Assembly: GCA_033026295.1 (NCBI GenBank)
Contig: CM065175.1
Coordinates: forward strand, 23,694,837-23,758,836
Length of the DNA: 64,000 bases
Reading direction: 5' to 3'
Source: Channa striata
Lineage: Eukaryota > Chordata > Actinopteri > Anabantiformes > Channidae
Positions 12,405 through 24,307 of this stretch are shown one piece after another (positions within the stretch are counted from its first letter, which is position 1; the number at the start of each line of letters is the position of its first letter). The notes under the pieces are model-generated. The model was not told where the DNA came from. It saw only the letters and a program-made list of their open reading frames with translations, and searched no databases. The position numbers were made by a program, and so were the translations under genes.

Positions 12405-12528
12405 CACGTGTGGTCAACAGTGGGTGGGAGGGGCCTAACGCTTCGCCCACCTCGAGCTTATAAGCCCTCACTGAAACCTGCGGACACATTCAGCTCTGAC
12501 AGCTGCAGCTCCTGGATTCTCTACAACC
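12405..12528 (+). promoter_or_regulatory. Core promoter of tandem her gene 1
   Basis: A CACGTG E-box at 12405-12410 (the class of site bound by Hes proteins, so autorepression is possible), a GGTGGGAGGGGCC GC-box-like stretch, and a TATA-like TTATAA at 12458-12463, 71 bases before the ATG. The other two units have the same arrangement (16509-16567, 20623-20681). Confidence 0.65.
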
Positions 12529-13398
12529 ATGAAAGTGTTTCAGGGTGAAAAGGACGAAAAGGCCAAAAGCAAAGTAAGTTGCGTTTGTGTCGAACACGGT
12601 CCAGATGATTCTGTGGCTCTTTGATGCGCATCATCCCCATCATGGATTTCCAAACATGTCCGTGTGTCTCTTTCCTCACATTCGTCTCACCGTGTCGCTG
12701 TGTCTCTTTTCAGAGTCCCAAACCTCTGGTGGAGAGACGTCGACGGCAGAGGATGAACCGCAGCCTGGACGCCCTGAAGAGTCTTCTGCTACAGAGACAG
12801 GTAAATGGCCCGTGCCACCGGTGGACACATGTCAACGCCGCTCAGCGGGGGCTGGGAGACGCCGTTTGTTAACTGTCTGTGTCTGTCCCAGGAGGAGAGT
12901 CAGCGCAGGGTGGAGAAAGCTGAGATCCTTGAGCGCGCAGTCCTCTTCCTCCAAGACTCTGCTGAAAGAGACAAGACGAGCGCCGCAGGTCTTCGTCGTA
13001 GACTGTCCTTCCAGGACGGGGTCTCCGCCTGCCTGCAGAGAGCTGCTCACTTCCTGGGACCCGATTGGAAAGACCTGGGGCTCGGCGCAGCGCTGGAAGC
13101 CTCGTTTGCTGCTCGCCCGGCCACTTCAGACTGTGAGTCTGCAGGCGTCTGTTCCTCCTCCGGCTCTCTGCGCCTCGGAAAGTCATCCAGGGCTGTTCTC
13201 CGCATGCTGATTCACAGATCCGGGTACAGGTGGTGCCCGACTGGCCCGAATGTTGCCAGCTGCGTCCAGACCCGTGAAGGATCCAGTCGCTCTCCCACAA
13301 CCTCCCACCAGCTCCACAAAGTGGCGAGTCGAGCGAACGATCAGAGCCCGGCTCAAAGTCACCCGGTGATCCAGTGTGTGTGGCGGCCCTGGTTCTGA
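12529..13398 (+). CDS. Hes7/Her7-like bHLH-Orange-WRPW repressor, tandem copy 1
   Basis: Three exons, 12529-12573, 12714-12800 and 12892-13398, encode 212 aa in one phase-consistent frame. Residues about 16-65 form a Hes-type bHLH: KPLVERRRRQRMNRSL with the family's proline in the basic region, then a helix 2 with RRVEKAEILERAVLFLQ. Orange domain at about 87-117 (GVSACLQRAAHFLGP). The C-terminus is WRPWF, a Groucho/TLE-recruiting motif. The family acts as nuclear transcriptional repressors downstream of Notch and in the segmentation clock. The start is the first ATG after a TATA-like promoter. It differs from copies 2 and 3 at three residues (Pro17, Pro120, Val165 against Leu, Leu, Asp). Polyadenylation signal AATAAA at 13651-13656. 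Whether it is closest to her7, her5 or a lineage-specific her gene cannot be decided by eye. Confidence 0.88.
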
Positions 13399-14226
13399 TC
13401 CAACGCCAGAACTTGTAATGACTCTTACATGCTGAGGAACATTAATCCAACAGAATGTGGCGTCCATGTGACTGTCTGCATGGACATGTTAAGTGCAATA
13501 TATTGAGGACGAGTCTGCCGTGTCTGTGAATTCAGATTCATTTGTTTCCTGTGAATTTCGTGGCATCACATGCTGCTACAGGCCAACCTGTGTTTACATG
13601 TAACTTTATTAAGCATTTTGCACAATAATTTATTTTCTGTGACATTTGTAAATAAACCCATTGAAAATGATTACGTCCACTCGTCTGTGTCCATTGGTTG
13701 TTGCTGGCACGTGTCTTTAAGGGGTCCAGGTGTGGACTGACACACCTGAGGATGAAAGACGGCACGAAGTGACTGTTCAGTTTCACACAGTGGGACAAGC
13801 TCAGTTCTCATTAGAAGCGTTTCTATTCACGATTGTCCACAGTCAGGTTTCTTTTATACCAGTGTGACAGAATAGTTCAGTTTAAATGAGCAAAATAAAT
13901 GACATCAGCTCTTTAAAGATTAAACACTCTGCGTAAAATCTGCCCAAATATGATATTTGACCAGTCAAACATGCTGTGCGTAAAAGTGCAATGAAGGACA
14001 TTTTCCACACATCTTCATATCCAGGTGTTGTTAAAATAGTTAAAAAATGTGTGGCCTGTTTTAATATTCATTTGTGTGAGATTCTAGAACCTGCTGTGGT
14101 GAAATTTCCGCCTTTGAAAATGTGTTTTTATTCTTATTTGTATTTTTCGGCCGTGCGTAAAACAGCTGCATGCTGTGATTTGTGTCCGTCCGTGACTCGT
14201 TTGCATTTCAATCATCGACCAAACCC

Positions 14227-15149
14227 CGTGGGAACCTGCAAGTGCCTCCTCTCCGTGTCACTTTTTTCAGCTAGTAAAGCTGTAAATGCAGCGCCGTTTC
14301 CCCCTTTCCCACGAGAAACATCAGAGGCTCCAGTAGATTCTTAAAGTGAACAGTTTTATTGTTTTACAGTTTAAAAGCTGGAAATGACCATTTGTCTCCG
14401 TTTTTGGGCTGCCACCAATTTAAAGTTACATAATGTTGCCTTTTCCCCAAAAATATCCTTTTACATATTGTCACATGTTTCCATCAGGAGCTGAAATGTT
14501 TTCGCCGAAACGCAGCAAGAATTTACTCCTACGTTTGTGATGGAAAACCCAGGAGTGATTAAATTTTAATGGTTATGTTTTTCTTAGTTGTAAGGTCAAA
14601 TGATATTCAGTGTACTTATGAAGAATTTCCAAATATAGCGTCCTTTGTCTCGTGTGTATATTTTTGTTGCCTGTATAAACATCCATAAAATGAAAATGAA
14701 AATTTCATTCCATTGGGACGTGGATCGGCGGGTTTTATTAGCTGTTACCACCGATACATTTCCTGCAGGTGTCCTTGAACGAGAGGCGTCTCTCAGGTTC
14801 CCACACACTGAAGATTTTATTAATAATCGCACATTGTGTCAATAATGTAACTAAAGAGATTCTCTGAAACTCTTTTCAAGAGTTAGATTTTACACTGTTG
14901 TCTTTAAAACATTCCTATCATTTCACAAAAAATGTGCGGCTTATTATGCTGCTTGAAATGGTTAATACTTGGTGAATTGTCTGAGAATCGATGGCAGCAC
15001 ATATAGTTTAGTTTAAATGGTTCAAGAAAAGTTGGTAAACGTGGGAAAACTGCGCATCGAGCTGCTTTGACACTTTGTTACGTGTTAGAATTGATACGTC
15101 ATAACTAAAGGTATTTATTCGGGGAAGAGGTGGATTTCGGGTTCCCACG
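14227..15149. promoter_or_regulatory. Su(H)/RBPJ site cluster between tandem her genes 1 and 2
   Basis: Five perfect YGTGRGAAM matches: 14227-14235 (+), 14305-14313 (-), 14797-14805 (-), 15040-15048 (+) and 15141-15149 (-). Assuming equal base frequencies, about 0.25 matches would be expected per 4.1 kb on both strands. They lie 1.5-2.4 kb before the start codon at 16633, and also downstream of her copy 1, so they could serve either gene. Confidence 0.55.
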
Positions 15150-15165
15150 CGCTGGACACTCAGAG

Positions 15166-15196
<31 letters not shown>

Positions 15197-15559
15197 GACA
15201 CTCTTCTCACCAATTTGTCATTGTTTCACAGGTGTTTTGGTGCGCGTAATGACAACTTTACGCACAACAAAAGCTTTCCACAAAATTGGTGATTCGTCGT
15301 AACATTCAATACAAATTTAAAACAAATGAAACACAATTTGGATGAAATAATTAATGAACTGTATTAGGTTGGTTTGACTCATTGACTTGGTTGTGTGTCA
15401 TATCTACAACCAACGAGACATTTACGCATCTCAGCTTCAACAAAAAGAGTTGAACATGTTTCCGTCGAAGCAGGTCTCATTACCGGATATGTTCCCATTC
15501 AAAACGCTTTTGGACTTTGTTTGACTCACAATCATATTTGTCATTACTGACAAGACCGA

Positions 15560-15825
15560 GACCGGGCGCGTCTGGATCCGTTACCCATGATAATGGCGCG
15601 TGCCATGAGCCAAGTGTCCGAGCTTCGCGCTGTGTTGGCGGATGTTTGTTGCATTTCCCTCACAAATGCAAACCGGCCTCACACGAGCTGATGACACCTT
15701 TAATGGACACGTGCCGCTCACAGGGACAGATGCGGGACAGAGTAATGAATGGTCCCACACCTCCACCCCTTCACCCCCCCTCTCATTAACTGCTGTGCAC
15801 AAGTTCGAGGCTCCTTGTGTCAGTA
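15560..15825. promoter_or_regulatory. Conserved noncoding block of the her unit, copy 2
   Basis: Second copy of the block described at 11458-11720, differing only at a few positions (for example GGGACAGATGCGG here against GGGACAGCTGCAG in copy 1). Confidence 0.45.
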
Positions 15826-16508
15826 CAGATCAGTTCGACCAACATGTAAAATGTATTTCACACTGTATCACCGTGAAATTAATGTTCACTTGAAGCAGTG
15901 GACAATCAAAACTTTTAATCCCCCATTAATAAATGGCAGCAGATGACGTTCCAAGACAGAAAAAGGTCAATGATCAACAGGGTTGATGAATTTTAAGCTC
16001 ACTGAACACTTATGAACGCGTTATTTTTTCTGTTCTTACCTGCCTGTAGGTTTCCATTCTGACCTGTCTGTGAACTGCTGCCTCCTCCTGGTGTCGTGGT
16101 GTCATTGTCTCATTAGTTCATAATCTACTTTATTTTTTTGTTAGATTCACTCAAAAAAGTAAATAACTGGGTTTGTTCAACCTGCAAGAAACTTTAAACT
16201 GATAAAAAGCAGTGAGAAGTTCATATTGTTGATAACTGAGTATGTAATTCACAGCCAAAACAACAATAACTTGCTTTAATTTACAGATTCTTGGCAAAAT
16301 GTGTTGTAAGAAACAATAAAGGAAATGAAATTGATAATAAACTTGTTACACTTGTTTTTCATGATTTTATTGGATTATTTTTAAAAAAGTATCTGTAACT
16401 TTCAGTCTGTCAGACTCTATGAAAAACTTTACAACAGCGTAAATGTTCCGTCTGAATGTTTGTATTTTACAGACACTGATAATAAAACCATAAAAAAGAT
16501 TTGAGTGA

Positions 16509-16632
16509 CACGTGTGGTCAACAGTGGGTGGGAGGGGCCTAACGCTTCGCCCACCTCGAGCTTATAAGCCCTCACTGAAACCTGCGGACACATTCAGCTC
16601 TGACAGCTGCAGCTCCTGGATTCTCTACAACC
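16509..16632 (+). promoter_or_regulatory. Core promoter of tandem her gene 2
   Basis: CACGTG at 16509-16514 and TTATAA at 16562-16567, 71 bases before the ATG, as in unit 1. Confidence 0.65.
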
Positions 16633-17502
16633 ATGAAAGTGTTTCAGGGTGAAAAGGACGAAAAGGCCAAAAGCAAAGTAAGTTGCGTTTGTGTCGAACA
16701 CGGTCCAGATGATTCTGTGGCTCTTTGATGCGCATCATTCCCATCATGGATTTCCAAACATGTCCGTGTGTCTCTTTCCTCACATTCGTCTCACCGTGTC
16801 GCTGTGTCTCTTTTCAGAGTCTCAAACCTCTGGTGGAGAGACGTCGACGGCAGAGGATGAACCGCAGCCTGGACGCCCTGAAGAGTCTTCTGCTACAGAG
16901 ACAGGTAAATGGCCCGTGCCACCGGTGGACACATGTCAACGCCGCTCAGCGGGGGCTGGGAGACGCCGTTTGTTAACTGTCTGTGTCTGTCCCAGGAGGA
17001 GAGTCAGCGCAGGGTGGAGAAAGCTGAGATCCTGGAGCGCGCAGTCCTCTTCCTCCAAGACTCTGCTGAAAGAGACAAGACGAGCGCCGCAGGTCTTCGT
17101 CGTAGACTGTCCTTCCAGGACGGGGTCTCCGCCTGCCTGCAGAGAGCTGCTCACTTCCTGGGACCCGATTGGAAAGACCTGGGGCTCGGCGCAGCGCTGG
17201 AAGCCTCGTTTGCTGCTCGCTTGGCCACTTCAGACTGTGAGTCTGCAGGCGTCTGTTCCTCCTCCGGCTCTCTGCGCCTCGGAAAGTCATCCAGGGCTGT
17301 TCTCCGCATGCTGATTCACAGGTCCGGGTACAGGTGGTGCCCGACTGGCCCGAATGATGCCAGCTGCGTCCAGACCCGTGAAGGATCCAGTCGCTCTCCC
17401 ACAACCTCCCACCAGCTCCACAAAGTGGCGAGTCGAGCGAACGATCAGAGCCCGGCTCAAAGTCACCCGGTGATCCAGTGTGTGTGGCGGCCCTGGTTCT
17501 GA
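16633..17502 (+). CDS. Hes7/Her7-like bHLH-Orange-WRPW repressor, tandem copy 2
   Basis: Exons 16633-16677, 16818-16904 and 16996-17502 encode 212 aa with the same domain order as copy 1: bHLH at about 16-65, Orange domain at about 87-117, terminal WRPWF. The protein is identical to tandem copy 3 and differs from copy 1 at residues 17, 120 and 165. AATAAA at 17755-17760. The intact frame, splice sites, TATA-like promoter and poly(A) signal all suggest a working gene. Identical products imply a dosage effect rather than new functions, but this is inference. Confidence 0.88.
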
Positions 17503-18407
17503 TCCAACGCCAGAACTTGTAATGACTCTTACATGCTGAGGAACATTCATCCAACAGAATGTGGCGTCCATGTGACTGTCTGCATGGACATGTTAAGTGC
17601 AATATATTGAGGACGAGTCTGCTGTGTCTGTGAATTCAGATTCATTTGTTTCCTGTGAATTTCGTGGCATCACATGCTGCTACAGGCCAACCTGTGTTTA
17701 CATGTAACTTTATTAAGCATTTTGCACAATAATTTATTTTCTGTGACATTTGTAAATAAACCCATTGAAAATGATTACGTCCACTCGTCTGTGTCCATTG
17801 GTTGTTGCTGGCACGTGTCTTTAAGGGGTCCAGGTGTGGACTGACACACCTGAGGATGAAAGACGGCACGAAGTGACTGTTCAGTTTCACACAGTGGGAC
17901 AAGCTCAGTTCTCATTAGAAGCGTTTCTATTCACGATTGTCCACAGTCAGGTTTCTTTTATACCAGTGTGACAGAATAGTTCAGTTTAAATGAGCAAAAT
18001 AAATGACATCAGCTCTTTAAAGATTAAACACTCTGCGTAAAATCTGCCCAAATATGATATTTGACCAGTCAAACATGCTGTGCGTAAAAGTGCAATGAAG
18101 GACATTTTCCACACATCTTCATATCCAGGTGTTGTTAAAATAGTTACAAAATGTGTGGCCTGTTTTAATATTCATTTGTGTGAGATTCTAGAACCTGCTG
18201 TGGTGAAATTTCCGCCTTTGAAAATGTGTTTTTATTCTTATTTGTATTTTTCGGCCGTGCGTAAAACAGCTGCATGCTGTGATTTGTGTCCGTCCGTGAC
18301 TCGTTTGCATTTCAATCATCGACCAAACCCCGTGGAACCTGCAAGTGCCTCCTCTCCGTGTCACTTTTTTCAGCTAGTAAAGCTGTAAATGCAGCGCCGT
18401 TTCCCCC

Positions 18408-19252
18408 TTTCCCACGAGAAACATCAGAGGCTCCAGTAGATTCTTAAAGTGAACAGTTTTATTGTTTTACAGTTTAAAGGCTGGAAATGACCATTTGTCT
18501 CCGTTTTTGGGCTGCCACCAATTTAAAGTTACATAATGTTGCCTTTTCCCCAAAAATATCCTTTTACATATTGTCACATGTTTCCATCAGGAGCTGAAAT
18601 GTTTTCGCCGAAACGCAGCAAGAATTTACTCCTACGTTTGTGATGGAAAAACCCAGGAGTGATTAAATTTTAATGGTTATGTTTTTCTTAGTTGTAAGGT
18701 CAAATGATATTCAGTGTACTTATGAAGAATTTCCAAATATAGCGTCCTTTGTCTCGTGTGTATATTTTTGTTGCCTGTATAAACATCCATAAAATGAAAA
18801 TGAAAATTTCATTCCATTGGGACGTGGATCGGCGGGTTTTATTAGCTGTTACCACCGATACATTTCCTGCAGGTGTCCTTGAACGGGAGGCGTCTCTCAG
18901 GTTCCCACACACTGAAGATTTTATTAATAATCGCACATTGTGTCAATAATGTAACTAAAGAGATTCTCTGAAACTCTTTTCAAGAGTTAGATTTTACACT
19001 GTTGTCTTTAAAACATTCCTATCATTTCACAAAAAATGTGCGGCTTATTATGCTGCTTGAAATGGTTAATACTTGGTGAATTGTCTGAGAATCGATGGCA
19101 GCACATATAGTTTAGTTTAAATGGTTCAAGAAAAGTTGGTAAACGTGGGAAAACTGCGCATCGAGCTGCTTTGACACTTTGTTACGTGTTAGAATTGATA
19201 CGTCATAACTAAAGGTATTTATTTGGGAAAGAGGTGGATTTAGGTTCCCACG
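18408..19252. promoter_or_regulatory. Su(H)/RBPJ site cluster between tandem her genes 2 and 3
   Basis: Four perfect matches: 18408-18416 (-), 18901-18909 (-), 19144-19152 (+) and 19244-19252 (-). The fifth site of the neighbouring units is lost through a one-base deletion at 18331-18338 (CGTGGAAC instead of CGTGGGAAC). Confidence 0.55.
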
Positions 19253-19268
19253 CGCTGGACACTCAGAG

Positions 19269-19316
<48 letters not shown>

Positions 19317-19673
19317 TCTTCTCACCAATTTGTCATTGTTTCACAGGTGTTTTGGTGCGCGTAATGACAACTTTACGCACAACAAAAGCTTTCCACAAAG
19401 TTGATGATTCGTTGTAACATTCAATACAAATTTAAAACAAATGAAACACAATTTGGATGAAATAATCAATGAACTGCATTAGGTTGGTTTGACTCATTGA
19501 CTTGGTTGTGTGTCATATCTACAACCAACGAGACATTTACGCATCTCAGCTTCAACAAAAAGAGTTGAACATGTTTCCGTCGAAGCAGGTCTCATTACCG
19601 GATATGTTCCCATTCAAAACGCTTTTGGACTTTGTTTGCATCACAATCCTTTTTGTCATTACTGACAAGCCCG

Positions 19674-19940
19674 AGACCGGGCGCGTCTGGATCCGTTACC
19701 CATGATAATGGCGCGTGCCATGAGCCAAGTGTCCGAGCTTCGCGCTGTGTTGGCGGATGTTTGTTGCATTTCCCTCACAAATGCAAACCGGCCTCACACG
19801 AGCTGATGACACCTTTAATGGACACGTGCCGCTCACAGGGACAGATGCAGGACAGAGTAATGAATGGTCCCACACCTCCACCCCTTCACCCCCCCTCTCA
19901 TTAACTGCTGTGCACAAGTTCGAGGCTCCTTGTGTCAGTA
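19674..19940. promoter_or_regulatory. Conserved noncoding block of the her unit, copy 3
   Basis: Third copy of the block described at 11458-11720. Again it sits between the CA microsatellite and the her promoter. Confidence 0.45.
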
Positions 19941-20622
19941 CAGATCAGTTCGACCAACATGTAAAATGTATTTCACACTGTATCACCGTGAAATTAATGT
20001 TCACTTGAAGCAGTGGACAATCAAAACTTTTAATCCCCCATTAATAAATGGCAGCAGATGACGTTCCAAGACAGAAAAAGGTCAATGATCAACAGGGTTG
20101 ATGAATTTTAAGCTCACTGAACACTTATGAACCCGTTATTTTTTCTGTTCTTACCTGCCTGTAGGTTTCCATTCTGACCTGTCTGTGAACTGCTGCCTCC
20201 TCCTGGTGTCGTGGTGTCATTGTCTCATTAGTTCATAATCTACTTGATTTTTTGTTAGATTCACTCAAAAAAGTAAATAACTGGGTTTGTTCAACCTGCA
20301 AGAAACTTTAAACTGATAAAAAGCAGTGAGAAGTTCATGTTGTTGATAACTGAGTATGTAATTTACAGCGTAAACAACAATAACTTGCTTTTATTTACAG
20401 ATTCTTGGCAAAATGTGTTGTAAGAAACAATAAAGGAAATGAAATTGATAATAAACTTGTTACACTTGTTTTTCATGATTTTATTGGATTATTTTTATAA
20501 AAGTATCTGTAACTTTCAGTCTGTCAGACTCTATGAAAAACTTTACAAAAGCGTAAATGTCCCGTTTGAATGTTTGTGTTTTACAGACATTGATAATAAA
20601 ACCATAAAAGAGATTTGAGTGA

Positions 20623-20746
20623 CACGTGTGGTCAACAGTGGGTGGGAGGGGCCTAACGCTTCGCCCACCTCGAGCTTATAAGCCCTCACTGAAACCTGCG
20701 GACACATTCAGCTCTGACAGCTGCAGCTCCTGGATTCTCTACAACC
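20623..20746 (+). promoter_or_regulatory. Core promoter of tandem her gene 3
   Basis: CACGTG at 20623-20628 and TTATAA at 20676-20681, 71 bases before the ATG, as in units 1 and 2. Confidence 0.65.
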
Positions 20747-21616
20747 ATGAAAGTGTTTCAGGGTGAAAAGGACGAAAAGGCCAAAAGCAAAGTAAGTTGC
20801 GTTTGTGTCGAACACGGTCCAGATGATTCTGTGGCTCTTTGATGCGCATCATTCCCATCATGGATTTCCAAACATGTCCGTGTGTCTCTTTCCTCACATT
20901 CGTCTCACCGTGTCGCTGTGTCTCTTTTCAGAGTCTCAAACCTCTGGTGGAGAGACGTCGACGGCAGAGGATGAACCGCAGCCTGGACGCCCTGAAGAGT
21001 CTTCTGCTACAGAGACAGGTAAATGGCCCGTGCCACCGGTGGACACATGTCAACGCCGCTCAGCGGGGGCTGGGAGACGCCGTTTGTTAACTGTCTGTGT
21101 CTGTCCCAGGAGGAGAGTCAGCGCAGGGTGGAGAAAGCTGAGATCCTGGAGCGCGCAGTCCTCTTCCTCCAAGACTCTGCTGAAAGAGACAAGACGAGCG
21201 CCGCAGGTCTTCGTCGTAGACTGTCCTTCCAGGACGGGGTCTCCGCCTGCCTGCAGAGAGCTGCTCACTTCCTGGGACCCGATTGGAAAGACCTGGGGCT
21301 CGGCGCAGCGCTGGAAGCCTCGTTTGCTGCTCGCTTGGCCACTTCAGACTGTGAGTCTGCAGGCGTCTGTTCCTCCTCCGGCTCTCTGCGCCTCGGAAAG
21401 TCATCCAGGGCTGTTCTCCGCATGCTGATTCACAGGTCCGGGTACAGGTGGTGCCCGACTGGCCCGAATGATGCCAGCTGCGTCCAGACCCGTGAAGGAT
21501 CCAGTCGCTCTCCCACAACCTCCCACCAGCTCCACAAAGTGGCGAGTCGAGCGAACGATCAGAGCCCGGCTCAAAGTCACCCGGTGATCCAGTGTGTGTG
21601 GCGGCCCTGGTTCTGA
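20747..21616 (+). CDS. Hes7/Her7-like bHLH-Orange-WRPW repressor, tandem copy 3
   Basis: Exons 20747-20791, 20932-21018 and 21110-21616; 212 aa, identical to tandem copy 2 at every residue compared. Domains are as in copies 1 and 2, ending in WRPWF. AATAAA at 21869-21874. The two introns are short (140 and 91 bases) and differ hardly at all between copies, so selection on the protein alone does not explain the similarity. It reflects recent duplication or gene conversion. Confidence 0.88.
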
Positions 21617-22444
21617 TCCAACGCCAGAACTTGTAATGACTCTTACATGCTGAGGAACATTCATCCAACAGAATGTGGCGTCCATGTGACTGTCTGCATG
21701 GACATGTTAAGTGCAATATATTGAGGACGAGTCTGCTGTGTCTGTGAATTCAGATTCATTTGTTTCCTGTGAATTTCGTAGCATCACATGCTGCTACAGG
21801 CCAACCTGTGTTTACATGTAACTTTATTAAGCATTTTGCACAATAATTTATTTTCTGTGACATTTGTAAATAAACCCATTGAAAATGATTACGTCCACTC
21901 GTCTGTGTCCATTGGTTGTTGCTGGCACGTGTCTTTAAGGGGTCCAGGTGTGGACTGACACACCTGAGGATGAAAGACGGCACGAAGTGACTGTTCAGTT
22001 TCACACAGTGGGACAAGCTCAGTTCTCATTAGAAGCGTTTCTATTCACGATTGTCCACAGTCAGGTTTCTTTTATACCAGTGTGACAGAATAGTTCAGTT
22101 TAAATGAGCAAAATAAATGACATCAGCTCTTTAAAGATTAAACACTCTGCGTAAAATCTGCCCAAATATGATATTTGACCAGTCAAACATGCTGTGCGTA
22201 AAAGTGCAATGAAGGACATTTTCCACACATCTACATATCCAGGTGTTGTTAAAATAGTTACAAAATGTGTGGCCTGTTTTAATATTCATTTATGTGAGAT
22301 TCTAGAACCTGCTGTGGTGAAATTTCCGCCTTTGAAAATGTGTTTTTATTCTTATTTGTATTTTTCGGCCGTGCGTAAAACAGCTGCATGCTGTGATTTG
22401 TGTCCGTCCGTGACTCGTTTGCATTTCAATCATCGACCAAACCC

Positions 22445-23700
22445 CGTGGGAACCTGCAAGTGCCTCCTCTCCGTGTCACTTTTTTCAGCATGTAAAGCTG
22501 TAAATGCAGCGCCGTTTCCCCCTTTCCCACGAGAAACATCAGAGGCTCCAGTAGATTCTTAAAGTGAACAGTTTTATTGTTTTACAGTTTAAAAGCTGGA
22601 AATGACCATTTGTCTCCGTTTTTGGGCTGCCACCAATTTAAAGTTACATAATGTTGCCTTTTCCCCAAAAATATCCTTTTACATATTGTCACATGTTTCC
22701 ATCAGGAGCTGAAATGTTTTCGCCGAAACGCAGCAAGAATTTACTCCTACGTTTGTGATGGAAAAACCCAGGAGTGATTAAATTTTAATGGTTATGTTTT
22801 TCTTAGTTGTAAGGTCAAATGATATTCAGTGTACTTATGAAAAATGTTGAAACATATCGTCCTTTGTCTCATGTGCATGTTTTTATCTTGGGAAGTGTCT
22901 GCGTAACCGCTCCAAGGTTCTCTGCTGTCTAACTGTAAACTGTAGAATCCTGGAGACAAACTAAAATAATGTGGGAGTGTTGGGAGCCTGATGGTGGGAA
23001 TGAAACATTGTTTTCTCCCTTTGAAACAATGCGCTTATTTTTATAGATATTAACTAAAGGATCCGTTAAACTAATGTAGGATGAGTTTTCAAATAAAGAA
23101 GAATTTTAAAATCGTTATTTCTTTAAGTTTGAACTTCAAACTTGGTATTTGTGAAGCTTATTATGAAGCACATGTGGAACAAATCGGGAGCCCCCTTGTA
23201 TAATAATGTTGCTTACATAAACATGCATAAAATGAAAATGACAATGAAATGTTTCATTCCAACGGGACGTGGATCGGCGGGTTTTATTAGCTGTTACCAC
23301 CGATACGACATTTCCTGCAGGTGTCCTTGAACGAGAGGCGTCTCTCAGGTTCCCACACACTGAAGATTTTATTAATAATCGCACATTGTGTCAATAATGT
23401 AACTAAAGAGATTCTCTGAAACTCTTTTCATGAGTTAGATTTTACACTGTTGTCTTTAAAACATTCCTATCATTTCACAAAAATGTGCGGCTTATTATGC
23501 TGCTTGAAATGGTTAATACTTGGTGAATTGTCTGAGAATCGATGGCAGCACATATAGTTTAGTTTAAATGGTTCAAGAAAAGTTGGTAAACGTGGGAAAA
23601 CTGCGCATCGAGCTGCTTTCACACTTTGTTACGTGTTAGAATTGATACGTCATAACTAAAGGTATTTATTCGGGGAAGAGGTGGATTTCGGGTTCCCACG
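22445..23700. promoter_or_regulatory. Su(H)/RBPJ site cluster after tandem her gene 3
   Basis: Five perfect matches: 22445-22453 (+), 22523-22531 (-), 23349-23357 (-), 23591-23599 (+) and 23692-23700 (-). In the other units this cluster precedes a her gene; here no gene follows. Confidence 0.55.
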
Positions 23701-23716
23701 CGCAGGACACTCAGAG

Positions 23717-23754
<38 letters not shown>

Positions 23755-24307
23755 TCTTCTCACCACTATGTCATTGTTTCACAGGTGTCTTGGTGCGCGT
23801 AATGGCAACTTTACGCACTACAATCAATGAACCGTATTGTGTTGATTTTTCCTTTGGACATGGCTGTGTCCACAACCAAAAAGACAATTTACACGTCTTA
23901 GCCTAAAGAAAAATACTTTAACATGTGTCCTTGTTGCACTTTTATCAGAACTTATGTACTTCTCATGACACAATATTCGCCCATTCAAAACGATTTTGGA
24001 TTTGGTTTGCATCACAATCCTTTTTGTCATTACTGACAAGACCGAGACCGGGCGCGTCTGGATCCGTTACCCATGATAATGGCGCGTGCCATGAGCCAAG
24101 TGTCCGAGCTTCGCGCTGTGTTGGCGGATGTTTGTTGCATTTCCCTCACAAATGCAAACCGGCCTCACACGAGCTGATGACACCTTTAATGGACACGTGC
24201 CGCTCACACGGACAGCTGCAGGACAGAGTAATGAATGGTCCCACACCTCCACCCCTTCACCCCCCCTCATTAACTGCTGTGCACAAGTTCGAGGCTCCTT
24301 GTGTCAG

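Larger units (their letters stand above)
10861..14996 (+). repeat. Tandem her unit 1 (about 4.1 kb)
   Basis: First of three near-identical head-to-tail units. The anchor gcacatatagtttagttt recurs at 10861, 14997, 19101 and 23547. Order within the unit: Su(H) sites, CA microsatellite, conserved noncoding block, her promoter and gene, 3' flank, more Su(H) sites. Confidence 0.9.
14997..19100 (+). repeat. Tandem her unit 2 (4,104 bases)
   Basis: Second unit, almost base-for-base the same as unit 1 over its whole length, noncoding parts included. Differences are small indels, microsatellite length and scattered substitutions, so the duplication or the last homogenisation is recent. Confidence 0.92.
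19101..23546 (+). repeat. Tandem her unit 3 (about 4.4 kb)
   Basis: Third unit. It is longer than units 1 and 2 because of about 330-390 extra bases at roughly 22845-23235, just before the shared cataaaatgaaaatg stretch. Elsewhere it is nearly identical to unit 2. Confidence 0.9.

Noticed and set aside
12587..13210. 207-aa plus-strand ORF across the her gene (also 16691-17314 and 20805-21428)
   Set aside because: It reads through introns in another frame. The spliced frame with bHLH, Orange and WRPW explains the conservation.
12529..13398. Assignment as her4/hes5-type genes
   Set aside because: The N-terminus, the short first exon, the loop and the RRVEKAEILERAVLFLQ helix fit Hes7/Her7-like proteins better. 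Not settled without a tree.
16973..17602. 209-aa minus-strand ORF over her exon 3 (and equivalents at 12869-13300 and 21087-21716)
   Set aside because: It is the antisense of a conserved GC-rich coding exon, has no splice or promoter context, and is repeated only because the unit is repeated.
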